Positions 1 to 5,455 of a stretch of DNA of 7,714 bases are shown piece by piece. Location of the stretch: positions 6,359 through 14,072 of the forward strand of contig JAJYJF010000017.1 of the NCBI GenBank assembly GCA_021796375.1. The letters run 5' to 3'. Every line of letters starts with the position of its first letter. Within the stretch, counting starts at the first letter, position 1. The notes under the pieces were generated by a model. That model was not told where the DNA came from, did not search any database, and was given only the letters and a program-made list of their open reading frames with translations. Made by a program: the position numbers and the translations under genes. The stretch comes from Chloroflexota bacterium (GTDB lineage: Bacteria > Chloroflexota > Anaerolineae > Anaerolineales > Anaerolineaceae).

Positions 1-951
1 CATGAAATCATTTTCGGAGCGGATCACCCGCAGAGCCCGCTCGTAGTCATCGGGGCTGCGCCGGTGGTCGAGCGCGCGCGCGGTCTCCAGGTCGACGATG
101 GTCAGGGGAGTGCGCAGCTCGTGACTGGCGTCCGCGGTGAACTGGCGCTGGCGGTCGAACGCGCCCTGCAAGCGGTCGAGCATCTGGTCAAAGGTATCCG
201 CGAGCTCGCCGAGCTCGTCGGAGGTGGTCAGGTTGATCCGGCGGTTCAGGTCGGTCCCACTGATCTCCTGCGCGGTGTGGGTGATCTTCCGCACCGGCGC
301 CATCAGCTTTCCCGCGAGCCAGTAGCCGCCGATCAGGGCGACGGCCAGGATGCCGAACGAGCCCAGCACCAGCGTCCAGAGCTGGCGGGGCAGCTGGCCG
401 GTCGGGTCGTCCGGCCCGCCCACGACGAGGATGTATCCCGCCTGGTTGGGAAGACCCGCGATCTCACGCACCAGGTAAAGCTTCCCCGGCTGGGTGATCT
501 GGAACCACGGTTTGGTGCGCACCTGTGTATACCAGACGTTCCCCGGGGCGATGTTGGCCGCCTGCCAGGTTTTGCTGATCTGGGTGATCAGGCTCGGATT
601 AATCTGTCCAAAAGTTTGAATCTTGGTCCCATCCGGCGCTACCAGGACCGAAAAATCCCCTTCCCCGGTGATTTCGCTCCCCAGGCTGGAGAGCGCCGTC
701 AGGTCCACGCTGCCGTGCTCGGCAGCCTCGCGGACGGCAAGCTGGTAGGCTACCTGAAGCTGGCGCGAGCGCGCATCCAATCGAGCCAGGGACTGGTCGC
801 GCACGTCGTTTTCACGGCTGAAGAAGATGAAGGCGCTAAAGGCGACCAGGACGATGGCCAGGATCGCGATCGTCCACAGCGTGATCCGGAACCGGATGCT
901 GTGAACCAGGCGGTTGAGGCGCACCCATAGGGATCGGGCACGATTTTTCAT
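1..951 (-). CDS. Sensor histidine kinase (C-terminus cut by window edge)
   Basis: This is a membrane sensor kinase that should phosphorylate the response regulator encoded just upstream in the same operon. 317 codons are visible from ATG at 951 with no stop, so the gene continues past the left edge. Seen: an N-terminal membrane helix (about residues 22-44), an extracytoplasmic sensor region (about 45-190), a second membrane helix (about 191-213), a HAMP linker with the typical SDELGELADTFDQML stretch (about 214-262), and a HisKA H-box FTADASHELRTPL with the phospho-acceptor His277. The N, G1 and G2 boxes of the ATPase domain lie outside the window. The start is supported by GGGAGG 3 nt upstream, although that spacing is short. 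The regulator's stop codon lies only 9 nt before the ATG, so the two are co-transcribed. The signal sensed cannot be told from the sequence. Confidence 0.93.
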   Translation of the reverse strand, partial: MKNRARSLWVRLNRLVHSIRFRITLWTIAILAIVLVAFSAFIFFSRENDVRDQSLARLDARSRQLQVAYQLAVREAAEHGSVDLTALSSLGSEITGEGDFSVLVAPDGTKIQTFGQINPSLITQISKTWQAANIAPGNVWYTQVRTKPWFQITQPGKLYLVREIAGLPNQAGYILVVGGPDDPTGQLPRQLWTLVLGSFGILAVALIGGYWLAGKLMAPVRKITHTAQEISGTDLNRRINLTTSDELGELADTFDQMLDRLQGAFDRQRQFTADASHELRTPLTIVDLETARALDHRRSPDDYERALRVIRSENDFM

Positions 952-960
952 GCGCCTCCC

Positions 961-1659
961 TTAACCCTGGTTCGGAATTCCCTGGCTCGGAATGCGGCAC
1001 AGGCGGTACCCCGCTCCGCGGACCGTCTCAAACAGCTTCAGTTCGAACGGATCGTCGATCTTTCGCCGCAGCCGGCGGATGTATACGTCGACCACGTTGG
1101 ACGTCCCCTCAAAATCGTAGCTCCAGATATGCGATTCGGCCATCTCGCGGGTAATCAGACGGTCGGAGTTGCGCATAAAATACTCCAGGAGGGCATATTC
1201 CTTGGTTGTCAGCTGGATCTCCTGCCCGGCGCGGACGACGCGGTGGGTCGCGGGATCCAGGCTCAGGTCTGCCACGGTCAGGGTACCGCTTTTGTCGCTC
1301 GACTCCCGGCGCATGAGGGCGCGGAGCCTCGCGCGCAGCTCGCTGAGGGAGAACGGCTTGACGAGATAGTCGTCAGCGCCCATATCCAGGCCGGTCACCC
1401 GGTCTTCGATCGCGTCACGGGCAGTCAGCATCAGGATGGGGGTGTTCACCCGGCTGGCGCGGAGCTCGCGGCAGACTTCAAAGCCGTCTTTCTTGGGCAG
1501 CATGATATCGAGGATAATCGCGTCATACGGGACGGATCGGGCCAGATCTTCACCCTCCTGGCCGTCAAATGCGGGGTCTACCGCGTACCCCTCTTCGACC
1601 AGGCTCATCCGCAGGGAATTATTCAAGCGGCGGTTGTCTTCAACCAGCAGTACTCGCAT
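961..1659 (-). CDS. OmpR/PhoB-family response regulator
   Basis: This is a DNA-binding response regulator of 232 residues, a normal length for the family. The receiver domain (about 1-118) has the acidic pair Glu7/Asp8, the phosphorylation site Asp51 in ILDIMLP, the switch Thr79 in LMLTA and the conserved Lys101 in VKPF. The C-terminal winged-helix effector (about 128-226) shows LTTKEYALLEYFM, the recognition-helix region SNVVDVYIRRLRRKID and the final wing TVRGAGYRL. I chose ATG 1659 because it begins the receiver fold (MRVLLVEDN) and follows a perfect AGGAGG 5 nt upstream. An in-frame ATG at 1716 would add 19 residues that do not match the family, and it would place the start upstream of the predicted promoter. 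The gene is the first of a two-gene operon with the kinase and is divergent from the envelope/redox genes, which it probably controls along with itself. Confidence 0.95.
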   Translation of the reverse strand: MRVLLVEDNRRLNNSLRMSLVEEGYAVDPAFDGQEGEDLARSVPYDAIILDIMLPKKDGFEVCRELRASRVNTPILMLTARDAIEDRVTGLDMGADDYLVKPFSLSELRARLRALMRRESSDKSGTLTVADLSLDPATHRVVRAGQEIQLTTKEYALLEYFMRNSDRLITREMAESHIWSYDFEGTSNVVDVYIRRLRRKIDDPFELKLFETVRGAGYRLCRIPSQGIPNQG

Positions 1660-1676
1660 ATTTTCCTCCTGCTGAT

Positions 1677-1710
1677 ATTTTATCATCGCGGCATGACGGC
1701 GAAATGACAG
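1677..1710 (-). promoter_or_regulatory. Predicted regulator box and -10 for the two-component operon
   Basis: Read on the minus strand, CTGTCAT (1710-1704) and CCGTCAT (1699-1693) form a direct repeat with an 11-bp period, resembling a PhoB-type box. Ten bp later lies TAAAAT (1682-1677), a 5/6 match to the -10 consensus, and there is no clear -35 hexamer. This is the layout expected when an OmpR/PhoB-family activator replaces -35 recognition. The predicted start of transcription is near 1670, directly in front of the AGGAGG ribosome site, so the leader would be only about 11 nt. Binding by the adjacent regulator (autoregulation) is inferred. Confidence 0.55.
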
Positions 1711-1739
1711 GCGCATGAAAGGTTTGGACCCGTGTAATT

Positions 1740-1781
1740 TTCAGCCGCATTCATAACCCTGTCATCTGGGTCAGGTATACT
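1740..1781 (+). promoter_or_regulatory. Predicted regulator box and promoter for the envelope/redox genes
   Basis: TTCAT (1750-1754) and GTCAT (1761-1765, inside CTGTCAT) repeat with an 11-bp period. They are followed after exactly 10 bp by TATACT (1776-1781), a 5/6 match to the -10 consensus. No good -35 hexamer sits at the normal distance. Two further TCA cores, at 1741 and 1771, lie 10 and 9 bp from their neighbours, so about four sites are roughly in phase on the helix. The half-site sequence and the geometry match the box on the opposite strand in front of the regulator gene, which suggests the same protein activates both. The leader to the next start codon would be about 70 nt. Confidence 0.55.
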
Positions 1782-1857
1782 CCAAGCATGTGATCGTCAG
1801 GTAAACGTCCTACTGACAACGGAAAGCCTTATCGTGAAATCTGGAGGAAGAAACGGT

Positions 1858-2616
1858 ATGTTGAGAAATCGAAAATACCTTGTGATTGGGGCAGCTGCCG
1901 CCCTGGTCGGGGTGATCGGGGTGCTGGGTTTCGCCGCCTGGAGTGTGGGCACCGCGCTGGCGGCTCCCCTGCTTCAGGGCACGGCAACCCCGAACGGGCA
2001 GAACCTGGCGGCCAACGCGCCCTACGCCGCCTTTTTCCTGGGGCAGTTTGCCTCCCACCTCGGGCTCAGCACGAGCCAGGTGAAATCGGCGTACGTCTCT
2101 GCTTATGACGACACGATCGACAAGATGGTTAAAGACGGCAAGCTGACCCAGGCTGAAGCAAACCAGCTGAAGCAGAAGGTGAGCAATGGGGCCGCGAACG
2201 GGAACCTGCCGATGTTTAGCCCCGGTTTTAAGGGCAGAGGGTTTGGTTTCGGCCGCGAAGGGTGGATGGGCCTTGGCGTGAATGAACTCTCCAAGGCGCT
2301 GGGGGTCACCCAGCAAGAACTGATCACCGAGCTGCGGTCCGGAAAATCCATCGCGCAGATCGCTAAGGAAAAGAATCTGGATCTCAACCAGGTGAAGCAG
2401 ACCATCCTGTCGGATATCAAATCGCAGCTGAATACCGAGGTCAAGAACAACCGCCTGACCCAGGCGCAGGCTGATCAGATTTACCAGAGCTTGAGCGCGA
2501 GGCTGGACACGCTCGTCAACCAGGCGGGCCAGATGATGCGGCGTCCCTTTGGGCCGTTCCACCGCAATCCATCCCAGCAGGCAACCCCTTCCGGTGCGTC
2601 CGGAGGAAGCCTGTAG
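1858..2616 (+). CDS. Exported two-repeat protein of unknown function with C-terminal SGAS
   Basis: A 252-residue exported protein whose family I cannot name with certainty; it resembles the loosely defined DUF2680/YckD-like secreted proteins. Residues 1-36 look like a signal peptide (MLRNRK, a long hydrophobic core, then ALAA as a possible cleavage site). Two related modules follow. Module 1 (about 63-108) has LGLSTSQV, then DDTIDKMVKDGKLTQAEA. Module 2 (about 141-220) has LGVTQQEL, LRSGKSIAQIAKEKNLDLNQV, then IKSQLNTEVKNNRLTQAQA. A Gly/Phe-rich linker (about 118-140) separates them, and a Ser/Gly/Pro tail ends in PSGASGGSL. The SGAS at residues 245-248 resembles the [S/T]GA[S/T] motif that ApbE enzymes flavinylate; a modification is only a hypothesis. 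ATG 1858 is preferred over GTG 1834 because GGAGG (1843-1847) lies 10 nt upstream. It is the first gene after the divergent promoter. Confidence 0.85.
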   Translation: MLRNRKYLVIGAAAALVGVIGVLGFAAWSVGTALAAPLLQGTATPNGQNLAANAPYAAFFLGQFASHLGLSTSQVKSAYVSAYDDTIDKMVKDGKLTQAEANQLKQKVSNGAANGNLPMFSPGFKGRGFGFGREGWMGLGVNELSKALGVTQQELITELRSGKSIAQIAKEKNLDLNQVKQTILSDIKSQLNTEVKNNRLTQAQADQIYQSLSARLDTLVNQAGQMMRRPFGPFHRNPSQQATPSGASGGSL

Positions 2617-2640
2617 CTTTCAGCAGGTGAAGGGATTTCT

Positions 2641-2672
2641 TCCGGGAGCGGGTGCAGGTGACCGCTCCCGGA
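2641..2672 (+). terminator. Strong hairpin after the exported-protein gene (possible terminator or attenuator)
   Basis: A perfect 11-bp inverted repeat (2641-2651 with 2662-2672, stem TCCGGGAGCGG, 10-nt loop) lies 25 nt after the stop codon. There is no T-run directly after it; the first one (TTTTT, 2694-2698) comes about 21 nt later. It could be a weak terminator, an attenuator between the first gene and the rest of the cluster, or a 3' RNA-stabilising structure. Confidence 0.5.
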
Positions 2673-2711
2673 CCCTGAAGGGGGTTGCAGGGATTTTTAT
2701 CGACGAATAAA

Positions 2712-2741
2712 TGGATAATTTAGGGCAATAAAGTATATATA
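2712..2741 (+). promoter_or_regulatory. AT-rich stretch, possible weak promoter before the coiled-coil gene
   Basis: About 60 nt (2694-2753) are markedly AT-rich in a GC-rich setting. TGGATA (2712-2717) and TATATA (2736-2741, 18-bp spacing; also readable at 16 bp) give a weak -35/-10 pair. The following gene has only GAGAGA as a poor ribosome site. A start here would leave a very short leader, so this is a tentative internal promoter that could give the last four genes expression independent of the exported-protein gene. Confidence 0.3.
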
Positions 2742-2753
2742 GAGAGAAAATCG

Positions 2754-3215
2754 ATGAAACACATTTCAGCAATTATCGCGGGAGTTTTTATCACAGGGCT
2801 GGTCGCAGTCGCGATCCTCGCCGTTGGCGGCAACGCCCTGCTGAACACCAATACCGTTCCGGTCCAGGCGGCGCCGGCCGCCTCGACGGTACCCTCCACG
2901 GCAACCGGTTCACAGGTCGCCCAGCTCCAGTCGGAGGTCCAGCAGCTAACGAACCGGGTTAACCAGTACCAGCAGCGGGAGCAGCAGTACCAGAGCGAGC
3001 TGCAGCAGGCGGCGAGTCAGGTCGACCAGGCGAACGGCCAGGCGAACCAGGCCGCGTCGGAGATCCAGCAGTACCAACAGCTGCTCACGGTCCTCGCGCA
3101 GCGCGGCATCATCCGCATCCAATCGGATGGTTCGATCGTCATCCCACGCCTCGGGTTTGGGAATAGCCAGCCCCAGTCCAATCAGAGCACCCAGCAGCAA
3201 GGAATCTTCCAGTAA
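2754..3215 (+). CDS. Membrane-anchored Gln-rich coiled-coil protein
   Basis: A 153-residue protein of no family I recognise. Seen: a short N-terminal hydrophobic segment (about residues 5-24) that could be a signal anchor, a small Ala/Pro/Thr linker (about 35-53), and a long Gln-rich helix with heptad-like spacing (about 54-116, e.g. VAQLQSEVQQLTNRV) that should form a coiled coil. Then comes a short, possibly beta-structured piece, GIIRIQSDGSIVIPRLG (118-134), and a Gln/Ser-rich disordered end. The likely topology is N-terminus inside, coiled coil outside. It probably acts as a scaffold or partner for the envelope redox proteins encoded after it. The stop codon overlaps the next ATG by one base (TAATG), so the two are translationally coupled. 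Confidence 0.85.
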   Translation: MKHISAIIAGVFITGLVAVAILAVGGNALLNTNTVPVQAAPAASTVPSTATGSQVAQLQSEVQQLTNRVNQYQQREQQYQSELQQAASQVDQANGQANQAASEIQQYQQLLTVLAQRGIIRIQSDGSIVIPRLGFGNSQPQSNQSTQQQGIFQ

Positions 3216-3511
3216 TGAAGCCGATCAAGCTGGGCTTGCGGGTCTGGATCGCAATCACGGCGGTGGTCAGTTTCCTCACGGGCTGGGCGATGCTGGCTCA
3301 CTCCGGGAAACCCGCGCCGCTCTCGGCCGGGGTGGGCGCTGGGGGTTCGCCGTCCGGGTCAGCCGGGGGGCTGGTCCTGCCGACGCTGGCCCCGATCCCC
3401 TCGCTGAATAACGCGGGCGCGTCCGCCTCTCAGCCTCAAGCCCTCCAGCCGCTGCAGGTCCAACCGGTGCCTTTTAACTCCATGCCCAGCCTGAGCACCC
3501 GCGGTTCCTGA
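3215..3511 (+). CDS. Short membrane-anchored Pro/Ser/Gly-rich protein
   Basis: A 98-residue protein that I do not recognise. It starts with the basic segment MKPIKLGLR followed by one hydrophobic helix (about residues 10-28). The rest is low complexity: Gly/Ser-rich (about 38-54), then Pro/Gln/Leu-rich (about 55-90), without Cys. Membrane insertion with the tail outside fits the positive-inside rule. The start is supported by AAGGAA (3199-3204) 10 nt upstream and by the one-base overlap with the preceding gene. Its stop overlaps the apbE start (TGATG), so the two are probably made in similar amounts. An AGAS at residues 67-70 only partly resembles a flavinylation motif. It may serve as an anchor or adaptor for the transferase or the haem protein; this is inference from position only. 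Confidence 0.8.
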   Translation: MKPIKLGLRVWIAITAVVSFLTGWAMLAHSGKPAPLSAGVGAGGSPSGSAGGLVLPTLAPIPSLNNAGASASQPQALQPLQVQPVPFNSMPSLSTRGS

Positions 3512-4470
3512 TGGAAACCGACCGGTTTCGCGCGATGAATACCGAGATCGTCCTGGCAGCCGAAGGGGATTCGCGCCGGATCAGCCAGGGATTCGGGCGC
3601 GTGCGGCAGTTTATCGCGGAGGAGGAGGCTCGTTTCACCCGTTTTTCTGATGCGAGCGAGCTATCAGCGCTGAACCGCGCCGCGGGGTCCTGGTTCCAGG
3701 CCTCCAGCGAGATGTTCGAGGTGATCCGGATCGCGCGGGACCTGCACGAGCAAACCGGCGGGCTGTTCGACCCGGCGCTGCTGGATGCGCTGCGGTCGAT
3801 CGGATACGACCGCAGTATGGATGAGATTCGGAAATTTGGGAACGTCCCGCCGTCCGCGGGTTTTTTCCCGCGGCCCGGAGCGGGTTTGCGCGGACTGCTG
3901 CTCGACGACCGGACATGCAGGGTCTGGCTGCCTGAGTCTGTCAGGCTGGATCTGGGCGGGGTAGCGAAGGGATGGATCGCCCAGAAAGCCGCTGAGAACC
4001 TGGCTGATTTCAGCCAGGCGTGTACGGTCAATGCCGGAGGCGACCTGTTCCTGATCGGATCCCCGCGCGGCGATGGGACCTGGCGGATCGGCCTCGAAAA
4101 CCCCCTGGAACCCGGTCAGGACCTGGCTGTCCTGCGCGTTCCGGACGGCGCGGTGGCGACCTCTTCCATTACCCGCAGGCGCTGGATGCAGGGAGACCAG
4201 GCGCGCCACCACATCCTGGATCCGCGCACCGGGCTGCCGGCCCGGACGGACTGGCTGAGCGTCACGGTCCTTGCCCCGCAGGCAGCCACAGCGGAGGCTT
4301 TCGCCAAGGCCTGCCTGATCGCCGGGACGCAGTCGGCTACGCTGCTGCTCTCCCGCCTGCCGGGGATCACCCTGATCGGTGTGCGAAATGACGGAACCCT
4401 GTGGGGTTCAGATCACAGTAAGGATTTTATTGAACATGCAAACGCAAACGCCCAACCCGTGGCTCTCTAA
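3511..4470 (+). CDS. apbE: FAD:protein FMN transferase (ApbE family)
   Basis: This enzyme family transfers FMN from FAD to a Ser/Thr of target proteins, usually extracytoplasmic electron carriers. The 319 residues cover the whole domain. Visible family blocks: FRAMNTEI (6-13), FSDASELSALNR (45-56), GGLFDPAL (83-90), DLGGVAKGW (147-155), NAGGDLFLIG (174-183), VATSSITRR (215-223) and HHILDPRTG (233-241). The C-terminal magnesium-site block reads ATAEAFAKA (259-267). The usual pattern there is AD..AT, so Asp is replaced by Glu and Thr by Lys; I think this occurs in a subset of the family but cannot confirm it. There is no signal peptide or lipobox, unlike the lipoprotein ApbEs of Gram-negatives, so the protein may stay in the cytoplasm. 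There is no ribosome site of its own; the start overlaps the previous stop (TGATG). The 3' end overlaps the haem-protein gene by 35 nt. Confidence 0.92.
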   Translation: METDRFRAMNTEIVLAAEGDSRRISQGFGRVRQFIAEEEARFTRFSDASELSALNRAAGSWFQASSEMFEVIRIARDLHEQTGGLFDPALLDALRSIGYDRSMDEIRKFGNVPPSAGFFPRPGAGLRGLLLDDRTCRVWLPESVRLDLGGVAKGWIAQKAAENLADFSQACTVNAGGDLFLIGSPRGDGTWRIGLENPLEPGQDLAVLRVPDGAVATSSITRRRWMQGDQARHHILDPRTGLPARTDWLSVTVLAPQAATAEAFAKACLIAGTQSATLLLSRLPGITLIGVRNDGTLWGSDHSKDFIEHANANAQPVAL

Positions 4471-5242
4471 AAAAACGGTGAAATTATTTGCCCTTTATAT
4501 CTTGATCTTTGCCGCGGCTTTTATAGGCACCCTGATCCTGTTCTTTGTGGCCAACTCGCCGGTCGGGTCGACGATCTCCGGGGCGATCTCCTGGATCCTG
4601 GCGACGAACAGCCAGCAGGTCTTCTGGTACATCACCCGGGCGGCGGGTCTGGTCGCCTACCTGCTGCTCTGGCTTTCGACGGCCTGGGGGCTGGCGGTCT
4701 CGAGCAAGATCCTGGACGGCATCCTCCACCGGACCTTCACTTACGATTTTCACCAGTTTATCTCGCTGCTGGCGCTCGGGTTTCTCGCCCTGCACCTGGG
4801 CTCCCTGACCCTCGATCATTACCTGCCCTTCAACCTGCTGCAGATCCTGGTCCCGGTTTTCTCTCCCTACCGGCCGGTATGGGTCGCGATCGGTGGGATT
4901 GGCCTGTATCTATCCGTGCTGGTGACCGTCACCTACTACATCCGGGGCAGGATCGGGATGAAGGCGTTTCGCTCGATCCACGTCCTGAGCCTGGTCGGGT
5001 ACCTCGGCGCCACGATCCACAGCTTCTTCTCGGGCACCGATACCTCCCTTCTGGCCGCGAGGCTGCTCTATTTTGGCTCCTTCCTGGTGGTGGTTTTCCT
5101 GCTGGTTTACTGGGTGATCACCCGGCCGGAAAAGAAGACGAAAGCCTCACCGGGCAGTCCGGCCCAGCCGGTGGCCGGCGGATCCTCCTCGCGGCCGGCG
5201 AACGCGCTGGCGCCCGAGACCGCGCAAAAATCTGGAGATTGA
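4436..5242 (+). CDS. Ferric-reductase-like transmembrane haem protein
   Basis: A 268-residue integral membrane protein of the ferric reductase-like transmembrane group (PF01794 type, related to MsrQ/YedZ). About six helices are visible (near 17-39, 62-86, 104-124, 147-169, 180-198 and 205-228). Candidate haem-ligand histidines are His106 (DFHQF) and His120 (LHLG) on one helix, and His182 (SIHVL) and His195 (TIHSF) on another. That spacing suits two b-type haems stacked across the membrane. No FAD- or NAD-binding domain follows; the tail (about 231-268) is a polar Ser/Pro/Ala-rich stretch. Electrons must therefore come from or go to a separate partner, plausibly a flavinylated protein or quinone. 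ATG 4436 is chosen because AAGGA lies about 11 nt upstream and the protein starts just before the first helix. An earlier in-frame GTG at 4379 would lie deeper inside apbE. Confidence 0.9.
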   Translation: MQTQTPNPWLSKKTVKLFALYILIFAAAFIGTLILFFVANSPVGSTISGAISWILATNSQQVFWYITRAAGLVAYLLLWLSTAWGLAVSSKILDGILHRTFTYDFHQFISLLALGFLALHLGSLTLDHYLPFNLLQILVPVFSPYRPVWVAIGGIGLYLSVLVTVTYYIRGRIGMKAFRSIHVLSLVGYLGATIHSFFSGTDTSLLAARLLYFGSFLVVVFLLVYWVITRPEKKTKASPGSPAQPVAGGSSSRPANALAPETAQKSGD

Positions 5243-5278
5243 CCGCTCCGCCCGGGCTCTCGCTCAGGCAACCGAACC

Positions 5279-5301
5279 GCGCCCGGACGTTTTCCGGGCG
5301 C
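5279..5301 (+). terminator. Hairpin after the haem-protein gene, probable terminator
   Basis: A perfect 9-bp stem, GCGCCCGGA with TCCGGGCGC (5279-5287 and 5293-5301), and a 5-nt loop start 36 nt after the stop codon. The sequence after it (TATCATT) is only weakly T-rich, so the hairpin is strong but the site is not a textbook intrinsic terminator. It is placed where the redox operon should end. Confidence 0.55.
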
Positions 5302-5419
5302 TATCATTCCGCCGGAAGCGCCGGAATTCTCGCGGAAGGGGAGCCGGGCGGCCGGGATGGGACCTACCTATCGCCCGGTCTCCGGGGACGCGGGGCGGGC
5401 GGCCGTTCAGCGGGGTTGG

Positions 5420-5448
5420 TTGCCGGCAGCTTGAGGAGGGAGTATACT
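5420..5448 (+). promoter_or_regulatory. Sigma70-like promoter before the PAC2 operon
   Basis: TTGCCG (5420-5425, 4/6 match to the -35 consensus), a 17-bp spacer and TATACT (5443-5448, 5/6 match to the -10 consensus). The predicted start of transcription is around 5455-5456, coinciding with an ATG at 5456. Confidence 0.5.
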
Positions 5449-5455
5449 TCGAGAA

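Noticed and set aside
64..930. Long plus-strand open frame of 288 codons
   Set aside because: It is antisense to the histidine kinase, which has a clear HAMP and H-box; the predicted peptide is low-complexity and Arg/Gln/Asp-rich with no motif.
1129..1707. Plus-strand open frame of 192 codons
   Set aside because: Antisense to the response regulator, whose receiver and DNA-binding motifs are complete.
1660..1716. 19-residue N-terminal extension of the response regulator (ATG 1716)
   Set aside because: The extension lies before the normal family start, overlaps the predicted box and -10, and ATG 1659 has a perfect AGGAGG.
1810..2562. Minus-strand open frame of 250 codons
   Set aside because: Antisense to the exported two-repeat protein, which has a signal peptide and good ribosome site.
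3409..3424. AGAS in the 98-residue protein as a second flavinylation site
   Set aside because: The first position is Ala instead of Ser/Thr, and the surrounding sequence is low complexity, so it does not meet the motif.
3664..4212. Minus-strand open frames opposite apbE
   Set aside because: Overlap a fully recognisable ApbE domain; products have no motifs.
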